Shown one piece after another: positions 26,875 to 35,332 of a DNA stretch of 64,000 bases (position 1 is the stretch's first letter; the number at the start of each line of letters is the position of its first letter). Source of the stretch: Gammaproteobacteria bacterium Milos-ODIII6 (lineage in GTDB: Bacteria; Pseudomonadota; Gammaproteobacteria; Chromatiales; Chromatiaceae); contig JAPTHR010000002.1 in the NCBI GenBank assembly GCA_029228645.1, forward strand, positions 62,001 to 126,000. Direction: 5' to 3'. Under the pieces are notes generated by a model, which worked only from the letters and a program-made list of their open reading frames with translations, was not told where the DNA came from and did no database searches. A program made the position numbers and the translations under genes.

Positions 26875-27506
26875 GCCAGCGCCTCAAAGTCCCACCGACC
26901 AAGAGCGCCCTGTTGGGCCTCAAGCGCCAGGTCGACTTCCTGCAGCAGGGTCACGACATGCTCGAGCGCAAGCGCGACCTGCTGACCCGGCTGGTGTACG
27001 AACGCCTGCACCAGTACCGCGAGATGCGCCGCGAGACCCGCGAAACGCTCGACCGGGCCTACCGCTGGCTCGGCATCGCCCATCTGCGCATGGGTCAGAC
27101 CCTGCTGCGCCAGGCCGGCATGGCGCTCGAACCGGGTCTCGACCTGAGTATCCTGCCGCGCAGCCATATCGGGGTCGAATATCCCTCGGTCAAGGCGAGC
27201 ACCCGTCCACTGCAGCCGGTGGGCCTGATGTGGACCGACCCGAGCTTCGACGAGGCGCGCCGCCAGCTGCTCGATCTCGCCTCCCTGCTGGCCCGCCAGG
27301 GCGAGGCAGAGACTGCCCTGTGGCGCCTGCTGGCGGAACAGCGCAAGACCCAGAAGCGGGTCAATGCACTCAAGTACAACGTCATCCCGCGCTATCGCGA
27401 GACCATCCGTTTCATCCAGGGCGCGCTCGAGGAAGAGGAGCGCAATGGGCTGTTCCAGGTGAAGCTGTTGCGCGCGCAGCAGGAAAAGTCCCGCCGCAAG
27501 GGATGA
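26871..27506 (+). CDS. V/A-type ATPase subunit D (central rotor shaft)
   Basis: A 211-residue coiled-coil rotor subunit, analogous to F-type gamma. VPPTKSALLGLKRQ near the N-terminus and RRVNALKYNVIP-like QKRVNALKYNVIPRYRETIR near the C-terminus are the family signatures. The GTG start at 26871 overlaps the subunit B stop (GTGA). Last gene of the operon; convergent with the pilus locus. Confidence 0.92.
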   Translation: MSQRLKVPPTKSALLGLKRQVDFLQQGHDMLERKRDLLTRLVYERLHQYREMRRETRETLDRAYRWLGIAHLRMGQTLLRQAGMALEPGLDLSILPRSHIGVEYPSVKASTRPLQPVGLMWTDPSFDEARRQLLDLASLLARQGEAETALWRLLAEQRKTQKRVNALKYNVIPRYRETIRFIQGALEEEERNGLFQVKLLRAQQEKSRRKG

Positions 27507-27518
27507 TCCCCGTCCTGC

Positions 27519-27538
27519 TTTTTGACCTCAGTCAAAAA
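27519..27538. terminator. AT-rich palindromic hairpin between convergent operons, with a Dnr/Fnr-like core
   Basis: TTTTTGAC (27519-27526) and GTCAAAAA (27531-27538) form an 8-bp stem with loop CTCA, 13 bp past the subunit D stop. Flanking T/A runs could terminate transcription in either direction. The core TTGAC-CTCA-GTCAA is also a perfect match to the Dnr/NNR-type variant of the FNR box. A second near match, ATGAC-CTTT-ATCAA, lies at 27581-27594. Confidence 0.45.
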
Positions 27539-27622
27539 GAAGCCACTCCCAGACCCCGTTTCAGCGCCCAAAGAAAAAACATGACCTTTATCAAAGTTAT
27601 GTCATTTCCTGCCCAGCCGGGC

Positions 27623-29044
27623 TCAGTAGTCGAACATCTCCTGGAAGTCCTCGTAGGGATGACGCTCGGTTTGTACCGCCGCAGAAGCGGCCTGAGCCGG
27701 CGATGCCTGCCCGCTCGCACTTGCGGCCGCGGTCGACCCCGTGGCCTTTCTGTCGAACAGTCGACGTATCTCGGTATTGGCTTTCTGCTCGGCGGCATTG
27801 AGCTCGGTTTCGATACGCTCGGTGGCGCGAACCGGGTCCGTGTTCCAGTTGTTGTCCCGGAAATCAACCAGCTTCGGGGTGATCAGCACCACGATCTCCC
27901 TGGCCGTGGTCTGGCTCGAGCGGTTGGAAAACAGGCCGCCGACCCCCGGCAGATCACCCAGCAACGGCACCCCTGTGCGGCTCTCATCCAGGTTGCGACT
28001 GATCAGTCCACCAAGAAAGACCGTCTGTCCATCCGGCACCAGCATGCGGGTCTCCAGCTGGGTGGTGCTCTTGCTCGGAATACCGTCAGGGGACACCGTC
28101 GCGGTGCTCACCTCCGGCTCGATATCGAGCAGGATCTGACCGTTGCGGTCGACCGACGGCGTCACCTTGAGGATGATGCCGCTCTCGAGAAACTCGATGC
28201 TCTCGGAGGTCACCTGGTTGATCGTGGTCGTCACCCGGTAGCCGGTTCGCGAGCCGACCACGGTCTGGGCCTGGCGATCCTCCATGGCCAGCAGTCGCGG
28301 CGTGGAGAGTGTGCGTAGACGACCCCGGTCGCGCAAGGCATCCAGGGCCAGTTCCAGGTTCGGGCCCGCGAACTCCAGGAACAGTCCAGAACCGCCGGAA
28401 CTGAGCGCCCGGGTGCCGAAGCTGCCCGAACCGCCACCGGAACTGAATATCTTGCGCCAGTCCAGACCGAACGATTCGTCGTCGGTCAGGGTGACCTCCA
28501 TGATCCTGGCCTGGATGAGTACCTGGCGGGGCTCGCGGTCGATGGTTTCGAGGATGGACTCGACCTTCTCGAGGAATACCGGCTGGTCCTTCACCACCAG
28601 CATCCTGCGATCCTGGAGCACGGTGATGTTACCGAAACTGGATATGTGCTCCTTCAGTATGCCTTCGACATCACTGGGCTCGCTGTACTGCACCTTGTAC
28701 GCGCGCGTCTCGGTGACGCCGGATTCCGCATGCTTGCCGACCTCGTCACGCTCGACGACGAAAAAATTGCCGTTGCGCTCCTCCACCGCCAGGCCGGCCG
28801 CCTGGGTGATCGCATACAGGGCATCGCGCACCCGCATGTCGTACATGTTGATCGAGACATCCGCCTCGACCCCATCGGCGACAAAGATATTCAGGCGCTG
28901 CTGCAGAGACAGCATTCTCATCACGTCGTGAATCGATGTGTTCTGCAGGGATATGGATACCCTGTCTGACAGCGATCCCGCTTGCGCCTGCAGGCCCGGC
29001 AACGCCAGGACGAGAAACAAAAGAGTTCTGAGAACGGTGAGCAA
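27623..29044 (-). CDS. mshL: MSHA-type pilus outer-membrane secretin MshL
   Basis: A 473-residue outer-membrane channel for the pilus. A signal peptide (about 1-22) is followed by an STN/secretin N-terminal domain (IHDVMRMLSLQQRLNIFVAD, YDMRVRDALYAIT), an N1-type domain (YKVQYSEPSDVEGILKEH) and the secretin core ending with PLLGDLPGVGGLFSNR and ITPKLVDF. The tail is Ala/Ser-rich. The start is a TTG at 29044 with a poor ribosome site, so the exact start is uncertain. It is the last gene of the minus-strand pilus locus. Confidence 0.9.
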   Translation of the reverse strand: MLTVLRTLLFLVLALPGLQAQAGSLSDRVSISLQNTSIHDVMRMLSLQQRLNIFVADGVEADVSINMYDMRVRDALYAITQAAGLAVEERNGNFFVVERDEVGKHAESGVTETRAYKVQYSEPSDVEGILKEHISSFGNITVLQDRRMLVVKDQPVFLEKVESILETIDREPRQVLIQARIMEVTLTDDESFGLDWRKIFSSGGGSGSFGTRALSSGGSGLFLEFAGPNLELALDALRDRGRLRTLSTPRLLAMEDRQAQTVVGSRTGYRVTTTINQVTSESIEFLESGIILKVTPSVDRNGQILLDIEPEVSTATVSPDGIPSKSTTQLETRMLVPDGQTVFLGGLISRNLDESRTGVPLLGDLPGVGGLFSNRSSQTTAREIVVLITPKLVDFRDNNWNTDPVRATERIETELNAAEQKANTEIRRLFDRKATGSTAAASASGQASPAQAASAAVQTERHPYEDFQEMFDY

Positions 29045-29061
29045 GCCTTATATCCCCCGGG

Positions 29062-29421
29062 CTACTGGCCAGTCACCAAGCCATCGACCTCGATTTCCAC
29101 CAACTCCCCCCTGTACCGGAAAACCGCCGCATGCTCGCGCACCGTCTCCAGTACGTAGCCCGCATGCGACTCCCCCGGCCTAAGCAGCTCCCCGCCAAGG
29201 ATAACCATAGGGGCCCCAGCGGAAACCAGGGTCGCGGTCAGACGAGGCGGCGGCTCTTCAACGACTGGCGGCTCCTGCGCGGCAGCCTCTTCAGGGGCTG
29301 GTTCCGCCAGAGCCGATCTCTCGAAGGGATCGAATTGCAGGGGCTGCGCGACCTCTTCGGCATAGGCATCAAACCACAGCAGGAGCGCGAGTGAAAGCAG
29401 GAATGGCCGAAAGGCCGTCAT
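29062..29421 (-). CDS. MshK-like pilus biogenesis protein
   Basis: A 119-residue exported protein: signal peptide (MTAFRPFLLSLALLLWFDAY, cleavage near AEE), a Pro/Glu-rich linker (PAPEEAAAQEPPVVEEPPPR), then a small beta domain (LTATLVSAGAPMVILGGELL). Layout and position between the PilO-like and secretin genes fit MshK or PilP-type connectors to the secretin. The ATG at 29421 overlaps the upstream stop (ATGA). The longer open frame to 29556 is antisense-like and was not used. Confidence 0.7.
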   Translation of the reverse strand: MTAFRPFLLSLALLLWFDAYAEEVAQPLQFDPFERSALAEPAPEEAAAQEPPVVEEPPPRLTATLVSAGAPMVILGGELLRPGESHAGYVLETVREHAAVFRYRGELVEIEVDGLVTGQ

Positions 29422-29978
29422 TCCTTGACGAGATGGTAGGACGCGATGGTGAGGCGTATATCCAGCTCGGTGGGAGTGGCCTCCCGCCTCAGCGGACTGA
29501 TGTGGTAATTCTTCACCACGACGAATCCCAGGTCTGTGCCTATGCTGTTCAGCCAACGATAGAATCCCGAATATCCCGCGTGCAGGCGGATGTCGAACAC
29601 CCGCTCCTGAAAATTCTGGATCCTTTCGCCAACACCGGGTCTGACACTGACCAGGCGAACCTCGTTGTCCCAGGAGATCTTCTGCAGGCGGCCAATGATG
29701 AAGGATTCCATCTGCTTGCCCGGCAGCCCTGCCATGTCGCCATGCAGCCTGCGCGAGAGCCCGGCGACCTCATCACGTGCCTGCTCCAACTGCATTGCCA
29801 AGCCGCTGTTGCCCGGCGCGGCCTGGACGAGGATCTCCTGCGAGCGCGTGTATTCCTGATACTTCTGAAACTGCGGCCACAGAAAGTACACCACCAGAAT
29901 TGCAGCCGATAATACTACGATGCTTCCCAGGCCGAACAGCAGAGTTTTCGGTTCGGTTTTTTCCAGCAGCTCATCCAT
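29418..29978 (-). CDS. PilO/MshJ-like pilus alignment protein
   Basis: A 186-residue inner-membrane protein. A cytoplasmic start, one membrane helix (about 14-34) and a periplasmic coiled coil precede an alpha/beta domain with the YSGFYRWLNSIG motif seen in PilO/GspM-like proteins. Predicted to pair with the PilN-like protein encoded immediately upstream (ATGA overlap). MshJ in Vibrio naming. Confidence 0.75.
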   Translation of the reverse strand: MDELLEKTEPKTLLFGLGSIVVLSAAILVVYFLWPQFQKYQEYTRSQEILVQAAPGNSGLAMQLEQARDEVAGLSRRLHGDMAGLPGKQMESFIIGRLQKISWDNEVRLVSVRPGVGERIQNFQERVFDIRLHAGYSGFYRWLNSIGTDLGFVVVKNYHISPLRREATPTELDIRLTIASYHLVKE

Positions 29979-30646
29979 CAGGCATCGGCCTCCCGCTGTG
30001 GCCAGGCAACCACCACGTCCAGACTGAACCGGATCAGCTCCCGCTGTTGCTGCTGGAAGGTCTCGGTGCGGATCACCCGCACCGTCTGGATTTCGGGCTG
30101 ATCGACCAGGCGCGAGACGAATCCCGAGAGGGCCGCATGATCCATGGCCTCGCCATCGATCTTCATCTGCGTTTCGATCACCCAGGCCTCGGACCCGGCA
30201 GGCGCCTGTGTGCGAGGCACCAGGATGAGGTATTTACCGGGCAGCTGCGGCTGAGCCTCGGATACTCTCGCCTTTGAACCGGCCCGGCGGAACGACCAGT
30301 CGGTGAACCACACCTTGGCGTCGGCCATGGCGCGATCGACCGTGAGCAGCATGCCAACCGCGGCAATCCCACTGCGCAGACCACTGAGCAGCTCGTATTG
30401 CTGGGTGATCTCCAGCTTGCGCTGGTTGATGTCGAGCAGATTGGCACGCTGCTGACTGCTGATCGCCTTGGCATGCTGCAGTCTTTCCAGCCCGTCCTCG
30501 AGAATCCCGTTTTCGTGCTGCAGGAACAGGGCCGCCCCCAGGATCAGGGCGAGCGCCGCTGTCGAGGAATAGGCAATGCTGCGCAAGCGCCGCAGCAACT
30601 GTTGTTTCTGCCGATAGGCGCCGGGGACCAGATCGATTTCAGACAT
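29978..30646 (-). CDS. PilN-like pilus alignment protein
   Basis: A 222-residue bitopic membrane protein. The N-terminal cytoplasmic motif SEIDLVPGAYRQKQQ resembles the INLLP motif of PilN that docks on PilM. One membrane helix (about 27-43), a coiled coil and a periplasmic domain follow. It overlaps the PilM-like gene by 8 bp and the PilO-like gene by ATGA, forming a PilM-N-O set. Confidence 0.72.
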   Translation of the reverse strand: MSEIDLVPGAYRQKQQLLRRLRSIAYSSTAALALILGAALFLQHENGILEDGLERLQHAKAISSQQRANLLDINQRKLEITQQYELLSGLRSGIAAVGMLLTVDRAMADAKVWFTDWSFRRAGSKARVSEAQPQLPGKYLILVPRTQAPAGSEAWVIETQMKIDGEAMDHAALSGFVSRLVDQPEIQTVRVIRTETFQQQQRELIRFSLDVVVAWPQREADA

Positions 30647-31784
30647 CCTCGACCATCCCTCTCAAGGCCAGACCGACCGCGACCGCCATCTCCGGAAACA
30701 AGGGCTGCTCGTCCTCATCCGTATCCGCACGACGCCCGAAGCAGGCCTCCAGGTCGTCGTATTCGCCGCACCCGGAAACGCCGACGAGCTTGCACAGGAC
30801 CTCCCTGAAACCGTCCCAGCGGGCAAGACTGCCCAGCAGCAGGATCCGGTCCATCGGCCGGCCACGGGTTTCGGAAGCGGTGTAGATCAGGACCCGGTTG
30901 ATTTCCTCGATCAGTCCGAGAATGCTCGGCTTGAGAACCTCGAGCAGGGTTTCGGAGACATCCATACCGAGGCCGCCAGCCATATCCGGCGAGGCGCCCC
31001 CCCGCTTGCTCAGTCCATGCTGGTCGATCAGCTTCCTGATCGCTTCCTGCGACAGCTCGAGACTGTCCTCGAGCTTGCTCAGGAGCTGGACCTCTCCAAA
31101 GGAAACATGCTGGTCCAGCAGCAGGCGTCGTCCGGCAATGACGCTCAGGTAGGTGTCTGTGGCGCCGGTATTCACGACCAGAATGACGTCACCCTCACCC
31201 TCTCCGGCATACAGCGACGACAGGGTCCTGCGGATCGCCGCCGGGCCGATATCGAGCGCGTCGACGACAAAACCCGCATGACTGAGCGCATCCAGGTAGG
31301 TCATGACATGATCGCGCTGGGCGACCGCTGCCAGCGCCAGGCGCTCCTGGGCGCCGGTGGCCGTGCGCACCGGCAGGTAGTCCACCACGTAGTCAGCGAT
31401 GCTGCCCGTGACCCGCTCACTCACCATCTTGAGTACCGCAGCCGCCACTTCCCGCTCCTCGGCCTGCAGCATCAGGGGCATAAAACGCACCCGGTCGGGA
31501 GGGAGCGCGGTGACGATATGATTTCCGCGGAAGCCCTTGCCCCGCATGGCCTGGCGCAGGTAGCGCTTGAGCAGTTCTGGCGAACCCAGGAGTTCCTCGC
31601 GGCTTTCCCGGAAAGGTATGACAGAACGCGCCAGGACCCGATGGCTCCCCTGCTCAACCGCGGCCAGCTGACACAGGTGGAGATTGCCATTGCCTATCTC
31701 CAGCCCGATCGGACCGGGGCGCTGCAGGAGCCGCGAGGCGACCTGCGGCAGCGCCGGGAGGGTACTGTTAAGCCACGCTCGCAC
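30639..31784 (-). CDS. PilM/MshI-like actin-fold pilus protein
   Basis: A 381-residue cytoplasmic protein with an actin-like fold: GPIGLEIGNGNLHLCQL at the N-terminus, then VILVVNTGATDTYLSVI and DRILLLGSLARWDGFRE (nucleotide-site strands) as in PilM. I chose a GTG at 31782-31784 because GAGGAAGG lies 5 nt upstream; the frame is open to 31835. It begins inside the 3' end of the diguanylate cyclase gene (17-bp overlap), suggesting translational coupling of signalling and pilus genes. Confidence 0.78.
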   Translation of the reverse strand: MRAWLNSTLPALPQVASRLLQRPGPIGLEIGNGNLHLCQLAAVEQGSHRVLARSVIPFRESREELLGSPELLKRYLRQAMRGKGFRGNHIVTALPPDRVRFMPLMLQAEEREVAAAVLKMVSERVTGSIADYVVDYLPVRTATGAQERLALAAVAQRDHVMTYLDALSHAGFVVDALDIGPAAIRRTLSSLYAGEGEGDVILVVNTGATDTYLSVIAGRRLLLDQHVSFGEVQLLSKLEDSLELSQEAIRKLIDQHGLSKRGGASPDMAGGLGMDVSETLLEVLKPSILGLIEEINRVLIYTASETRGRPMDRILLLGSLARWDGFREVLCKLVGVSGCGEYDDLEACFGRRADTDEDEQPLFPEMAVAVGLALRGMVEDV

Positions 31785-32946
31785 TCGGGCCTTCCTCCAG
31801 GCGGTCGACCTTGATGCGATCGCGGTCCGGCGCATGCTTGTCCGCCTTGGATCTGTACAGGACCTGATCTGCCGCGCGATACAGGGCGTCCAGCGAGTCA
31901 GCCGGCCCGCAGTCCATCACCAGCCCAACGCTGACATCGATCCGGGCGGTGGCGTTTGCCTCGCAACCCGTGATTTCCGGATCCCGTTCGAGTGCTTCGA
32001 GCGCCGTTGTGATTTTTTCACTGGCGTCCGCTTGAGACATCAGCAGGAGAAACTCGTCCCCACCGACGCGAACCATGTGATCCCCGCTGCGCATGACCTC
32101 GCGGAAATTGGCCACCAGGCGCCGTAGCACGGTGTCCCCATAGTCGTGCCCACAGGAATCGTTGATCTGTTTGAAGTCGTCTATGTCAATCAGCGCGAAC
32201 TGGAAGCCACTGCCGGACTGGATCGCCTGATCGCGAATCCGTTCGTAACGTTGATCCAGATAGCGACGATTCCATGCGCCGGTGAGCGGGTCGACGAGGG
32301 ACAGCAATTCCATGCGGTCATGCGCCTGTTCCAGCTCATAACGGGCGCGGATGTCATTGCGTCTTATCAGTGCATTGCGCGCTATGACAATCAGGGTGGT
32401 GATGCTCCCGGCGAACATCATCAACTGCAGCATCCACAGCGTATCGGTCTCGAAGCGATCTTCGACGCTGAGCGTGGACAGCGTGAACATGCCGTATACC
32501 AGCACGACGATCAGGATCGCCTCGCGCAGACCCCAGGGCACCAGTGGCATCAGCAGGAAGAGCAGCATCACACCGGCAAACAGCGCCGCATTCAGGCTCT
32601 TCGAGTAGTGGGCGAGTAGAACGAATGCCACACCGCTGACCAGCACCAGGGTGGTGCCGAGCAGATACAGCGCCTTGGTTTCACGCGCGGCACGCGCCGA
32701 TATCGCGACATGCAGGGACAGCACCGCGAGGACCACGCTGGAGTGCACATAGATATCGTCGTAGCCGAGAATCGAGTAAGCCAGCGCGGAAATCGACAAC
32801 AGCGCCGTGCTCACCAGACCCAGGGCGCGCAGCCCCCGACTGGCATCCACGAACATCATCGACTCCGCATAAAGGCTCATTTCGCGACCCTCGAAACGGG
32901 TCAATGTCCAGAGTTCACGCAATGTATCCAAGGGTTTCACAGCCAC
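31768..32946 (-). CDS. Membrane-bound diguanylate cyclase (GGDEF)
   Basis: A 392-residue inner-membrane enzyme making c-di-GMP from two GTP. Six or more membrane helices occupy about 40-205, then a GGDEF domain starts at DPLTGAWNRRYLD. The active-site loop is VGGDEF (295-299 for GGDEF) and the inhibitory I-site RxxD is present (R286-S-G-D289), so product feedback is expected. FALIDIDDFKQIND supplies the metal ligands. The likely start is GTG at 32944-32946. It lies upstream of and overlapping the PilM-like gene. Confidence 0.92.
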   Translation of the reverse strand: MAVKPLDTLRELWTLTRFEGREMSLYAESMMFVDASRGLRALGLVSTALLSISALAYSILGYDDIYVHSSVVLAVLSLHVAISARAARETKALYLLGTTLVLVSGVAFVLLAHYSKSLNAALFAGVMLLFLLMPLVPWGLREAILIVVLVYGMFTLSTLSVEDRFETDTLWMLQLMMFAGSITTLIVIARNALIRRNDIRARYELEQAHDRMELLSLVDPLTGAWNRRYLDQRYERIRDQAIQSGSGFQFALIDIDDFKQINDSCGHDYGDTVLRRLVANFREVMRSGDHMVRVGGDEFLLLMSQADASEKITTALEALERDPEITGCEANATARIDVSVGLVMDCGPADSLDALYRAADQVLYRSKADKHAPDRDRIKVDRLEEGPSASVA

Positions 32947-33097
32947 GTCTCAGCCCCATTAACAGGTGTGGATTCGATTTTATGAACGGGTGGGAGACAC
33001 CACCCGGCCTGGTTCTTGTTCACCGGGTTCTCCGGGATGCACGCGTCCGGAGGAGCACCATTTTTTCGTCCTGGCATGACTCGCCTGCAAATACCAC

Positions 33098-33955
33098 TCA
33101 AGCCGCCGTCCTCAGGAGCCCCATTACCTTGTCCAGCTCCTCTTCGACCCGTTCCGGCAGGGAGAGCAGGTTCTCCTCCAACAAACCGGTGGTTCGGAGT
33201 GCGAACTCACTGACCCGGCGGAGAGATTCCTCGCCGGGCGATTCCGCATCGAATGAGTCCGCCACCACGGCGGCGATGTGCACCAGGGAAGCCACGTATT
33301 CCTCGTCTCCCGCCCTGGATGGCTCGACATGCTGTGCAGTGGGACCCCAGATCGCCTCAGGCAGGCCCCAGATACGCATGGCCTCCGCCCCGACGTGGGC
33401 GAAGTCGATCCCGATCAGCGAGCGCTCGGCCTGGTGGAGCGGAATACCCCGCTGGAGATGCAACTGCTGCGCCTGCAGCGACAGGCGCGGGGCTTTCTGG
33501 TAGAGGAAGAGATGACCGATATCGCGCAGCAGACCGGCAACGAACAGGCGGTCACTGTCGAGCACGTTGCACGACACGGCCAACTCCTTGGCGGCGATGG
33601 CGCACACCACGCTCTTGCGCCAGAAGGTATGCATGTCCATCACATCGTTGTGCATGCCCTCGAAGGACTGCAGCACGGATGTCGCCAGAACCAGGTCATG
33701 CACCTCCTGGGCACCCAGGAGGCTGACTGCCCTGGCAACGCTGTCTATCTGGGTCGCCAGACCGAAGTAGCCGCTGTTCGCCACCCGCAACAGCCTGGCG
33801 GTTATTCCCGGGTCGTTGGATACGACCTCCACGATATCCGCCATGCAGTATTCCGGATCCTCCAGGACCGCCTTGAGGCGCGCATACACCTCCGGCAGCG
33901 TCACCAGACTGGCTTCCGCGAGTATCTCATCGGCCCGACTGACAGCTTGTTGCAT
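33098..33955 (-). CDS. HDOD domain protein
   Basis: A 285-residue cytoplasmic protein whose first ~200 residues form an HDOD domain (LPEVYARLKAVLEDPEYCMA, ISNDPGITARLLRVANSGYF-type core, DRLFVAGLLRDIGHL). HDOD domains are catalytically degenerate HD relatives used in signalling, often with c-di-GMP or two-component systems. In Vibrio the MSHA locus likewise contains signalling-type genes. Target unknown. It lies between the diguanylate cyclase and the pilin, separated from the pilin by a 512-bp gap. Confidence 0.85.
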   Translation of the reverse strand: MQQAVSRADEILAEASLVTLPEVYARLKAVLEDPEYCMADIVEVVSNDPGITARLLRVANSGYFGLATQIDSVARAVSLLGAQEVHDLVLATSVLQSFEGMHNDVMDMHTFWRKSVVCAIAAKELAVSCNVLDSDRLFVAGLLRDIGHLFLYQKAPRLSLQAQQLHLQRGIPLHQAERSLIGIDFAHVGAEAMRIWGLPEAIWGPTAQHVEPSRAGDEEYVASLVHIAAVVADSFDAESPGEESLRRVSEFALRTTGLLEENLLSLPERVEEELDKVMGLLRTAA

Positions 33956-34044
33956 GCTTTTCCCCTTTTTGGCGTTAGCGGCTTCGGGTCCGAAATCTTG
34001 ATGCGGGCGACAGACTGAAAATCGCCTGATGTCCGATAGCGGGT

Positions 34045-34313
34045 CTAGTGGGCTGCTTGGTAAGTTCGGTTACTCTCAGAGCCCCGCTACTTGGTCAAGA
34101 CAAGGCGCACTTCGCAGGGAATGGCAGGCCCTTTTCAAGAAGTGCAACGCTGTATTGGCCAAGTAGCGGGGCTCCCTTCGGGCCGGTCCACAAGCGCCAT
34201 CGCCTGTGTTTCGCTCGCTTGAATTAGCAACGGCTAGTCCTGTGCTCGCGAGCCTTGCCGATGACGCTTGTGGATCGGCTGAGTGTTACCGAACTTACCA
34301 AGCAGCCCACTAG
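34045..34313. repeat. 269-bp non-coding element with ~35-bp inverted ends and two internal hairpins
   Basis: The outer ends CTAGTGGGCTGCTTGGTAAG (from 34045) and its complement (to 34313) are inverted repeats that match at about 33 of 35 positions. Inside are two further stems: AGCCCCGCTACTTGG (34080-34094) with its exact complement at 34159-34173, and CCACAAGCGCCATCG (34188-34202) with 34259-34273 (14 of 15). No protein-coding frame fits. It lies between the HDOD gene and the pilin terminator, in the 33956-34467 gap. It looks like a MITE or a highly structured RNA-encoding element; no target-site duplication was found. Confidence 0.75.
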
Positions 34314-34315
34314 GC

Positions 34316-34352
34316 AAAAAAATCGGGAGACACCCCTTGGAGTGGCTCCCGA
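34316..34352 (-). terminator. Strong intrinsic terminator of the major pilin gene
   Basis: On the minus strand, TCGGGAG and CTCCCGA (34346-34352 and 34323-34329) form a perfect 7-bp outer stem around CCACTCCAAGGGGTGT, followed directly by a run of seven T (34316-34322). It lies 115 bp past the pilin stop, as expected for a highly expressed single gene. The palindromic element begins 3 bp beyond. Confidence 0.85.
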
Positions 34353-34467
34353 CTGTTCAATCAGACCGTTCCGTTCACCCCGGCGGATCATCCCGCCTCG
34401 GTCACCAAGCAACAGCCGACCGGCCTGGCCGCTACCCGGGGGTCACCCCGGCTAGCGGCCCGTTGTA

Positions 34468-35019
34468 TCAGCGGCCGTCTTCGGCGGTGATGTTGACGAT
34501 GAACTTGCCGGTCTTGGAGTCGTACTTGTAACCGCCCGGGTCCGTGCCGGTCGCAGCCATGTTGAGGTCGCCCGCCGCTACCACTTCCATAACACTGGCG
34601 TTCTTGAAGGGCTCCGGCTCCAGCTGAGGCTTTTTGATGTAAGGACCGTACTTGTGATTGGCATCCGCGACAGAGCAGGCGCCGCCGTCCTTGTCGGTGT
34701 ACAGGCTCAGCTGCTCCAGGAAAGCCGTCTCGGCAGTTGCGCCTGCCCCACCGGTCGCCACGCCCGTGCCAGCTGATCCACCACAGGCCTGGGTCGGCAC
34801 CGCGGTCTTGGAACCGGGATATTCACCGTGCTGCTGGTAGTACAGGTCGAGCGCTGCTCGCACGTTGGACAGCGAGGTGTCTACCGCGGCAGAGGCTGCA
34901 TCATCGGTGGATGCGGCGAACTGCGGGATCACGATCGCCGATAGCAGGGCGAGGATGATCACCACGATCAGGAGTTCAACGAGTGAGAAACCGCGCTGTA
35001 GATTCTTCCGAACGGTCAT
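34468..35019 (-). CDS. Type IV major pilin (MshA/PilA-like)
   Basis: A 183-residue prepilin. A short basic leader MTVRKNLQRG is cleaved at G10-F11, giving mature FSLVELLIVVIILALLSAIV with Glu at +5. The globular domain has a cysteine pair candidate (one Cys in TQACGGS, one in GACSVAD) and a VEVVAAGDLNMAAT region. The ATG at 35019 is chosen because it gives the canonical leader; the frame is open to 35094. A strong terminator follows. It is the only standard full-length pilin in the locus, so the main pilus subunit. Confidence 0.9.
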   Translation of the reverse strand: MTVRKNLQRGFSLVELLIVVIILALLSAIVIPQFAASTDDAASAAVDTSLSNVRAALDLYYQQHGEYPGSKTAVPTQACGGSAGTGVATGGAGATAETAFLEQLSLYTDKDGGACSVADANHKYGPYIKKPQLEPEPFKNASVMEVVAAGDLNMAATGTDPGGYKYDSKTGKFIVNITAEDGR

Positions 35020-35332
35020 TGAAGGAGGCCTCTTGATATTTAAACAGATTGAATTCATTGGACTTGGTAGCTGTGGGAATCGGCTGCCGATCACAGTTCT
35101 TTAGTCCGTCGTGCAAAAAATCCTGGAAAATCCGGCCGGGAGAAGCCGCTTTGTCTGATGTGCCCGGACACCCGGTGCGCCCTTTCCAGTTGCGAGGGAG
35201 TAAGACGGGAATGGGGGCTCCATCAACAAGGTTCCTTCCCCACCCCGGCCCGTCCAATCGCAAACGGTTGCTTAAGCGCAACCCTTCCCCACGAGTGGGG
35301 AGGGGGATCGATATCCGACCCCTGTGAGAGTG
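35020..35332. other. Gene-free region upstream of the pilin
   Basis: About 310 bp between the pilin start and the platform-gene stop. It should contain the pilin promoter; TTGCAC near 35113 on the minus strand is a possible -35, but I see no convincing -10 or sigma-54 site. It also contains one member of the window's GC-rich hairpin family (35282-35306, CCTTCCCCAC/GTGGGGAGGG) next to the platform-gene end. Confidence 0.5.

Noticed and set aside
34045-34313. Insertion sequence with transposase
   Set aside because: Too short and contains no coding frame; only a non-autonomous element or structured RNA remains possible.
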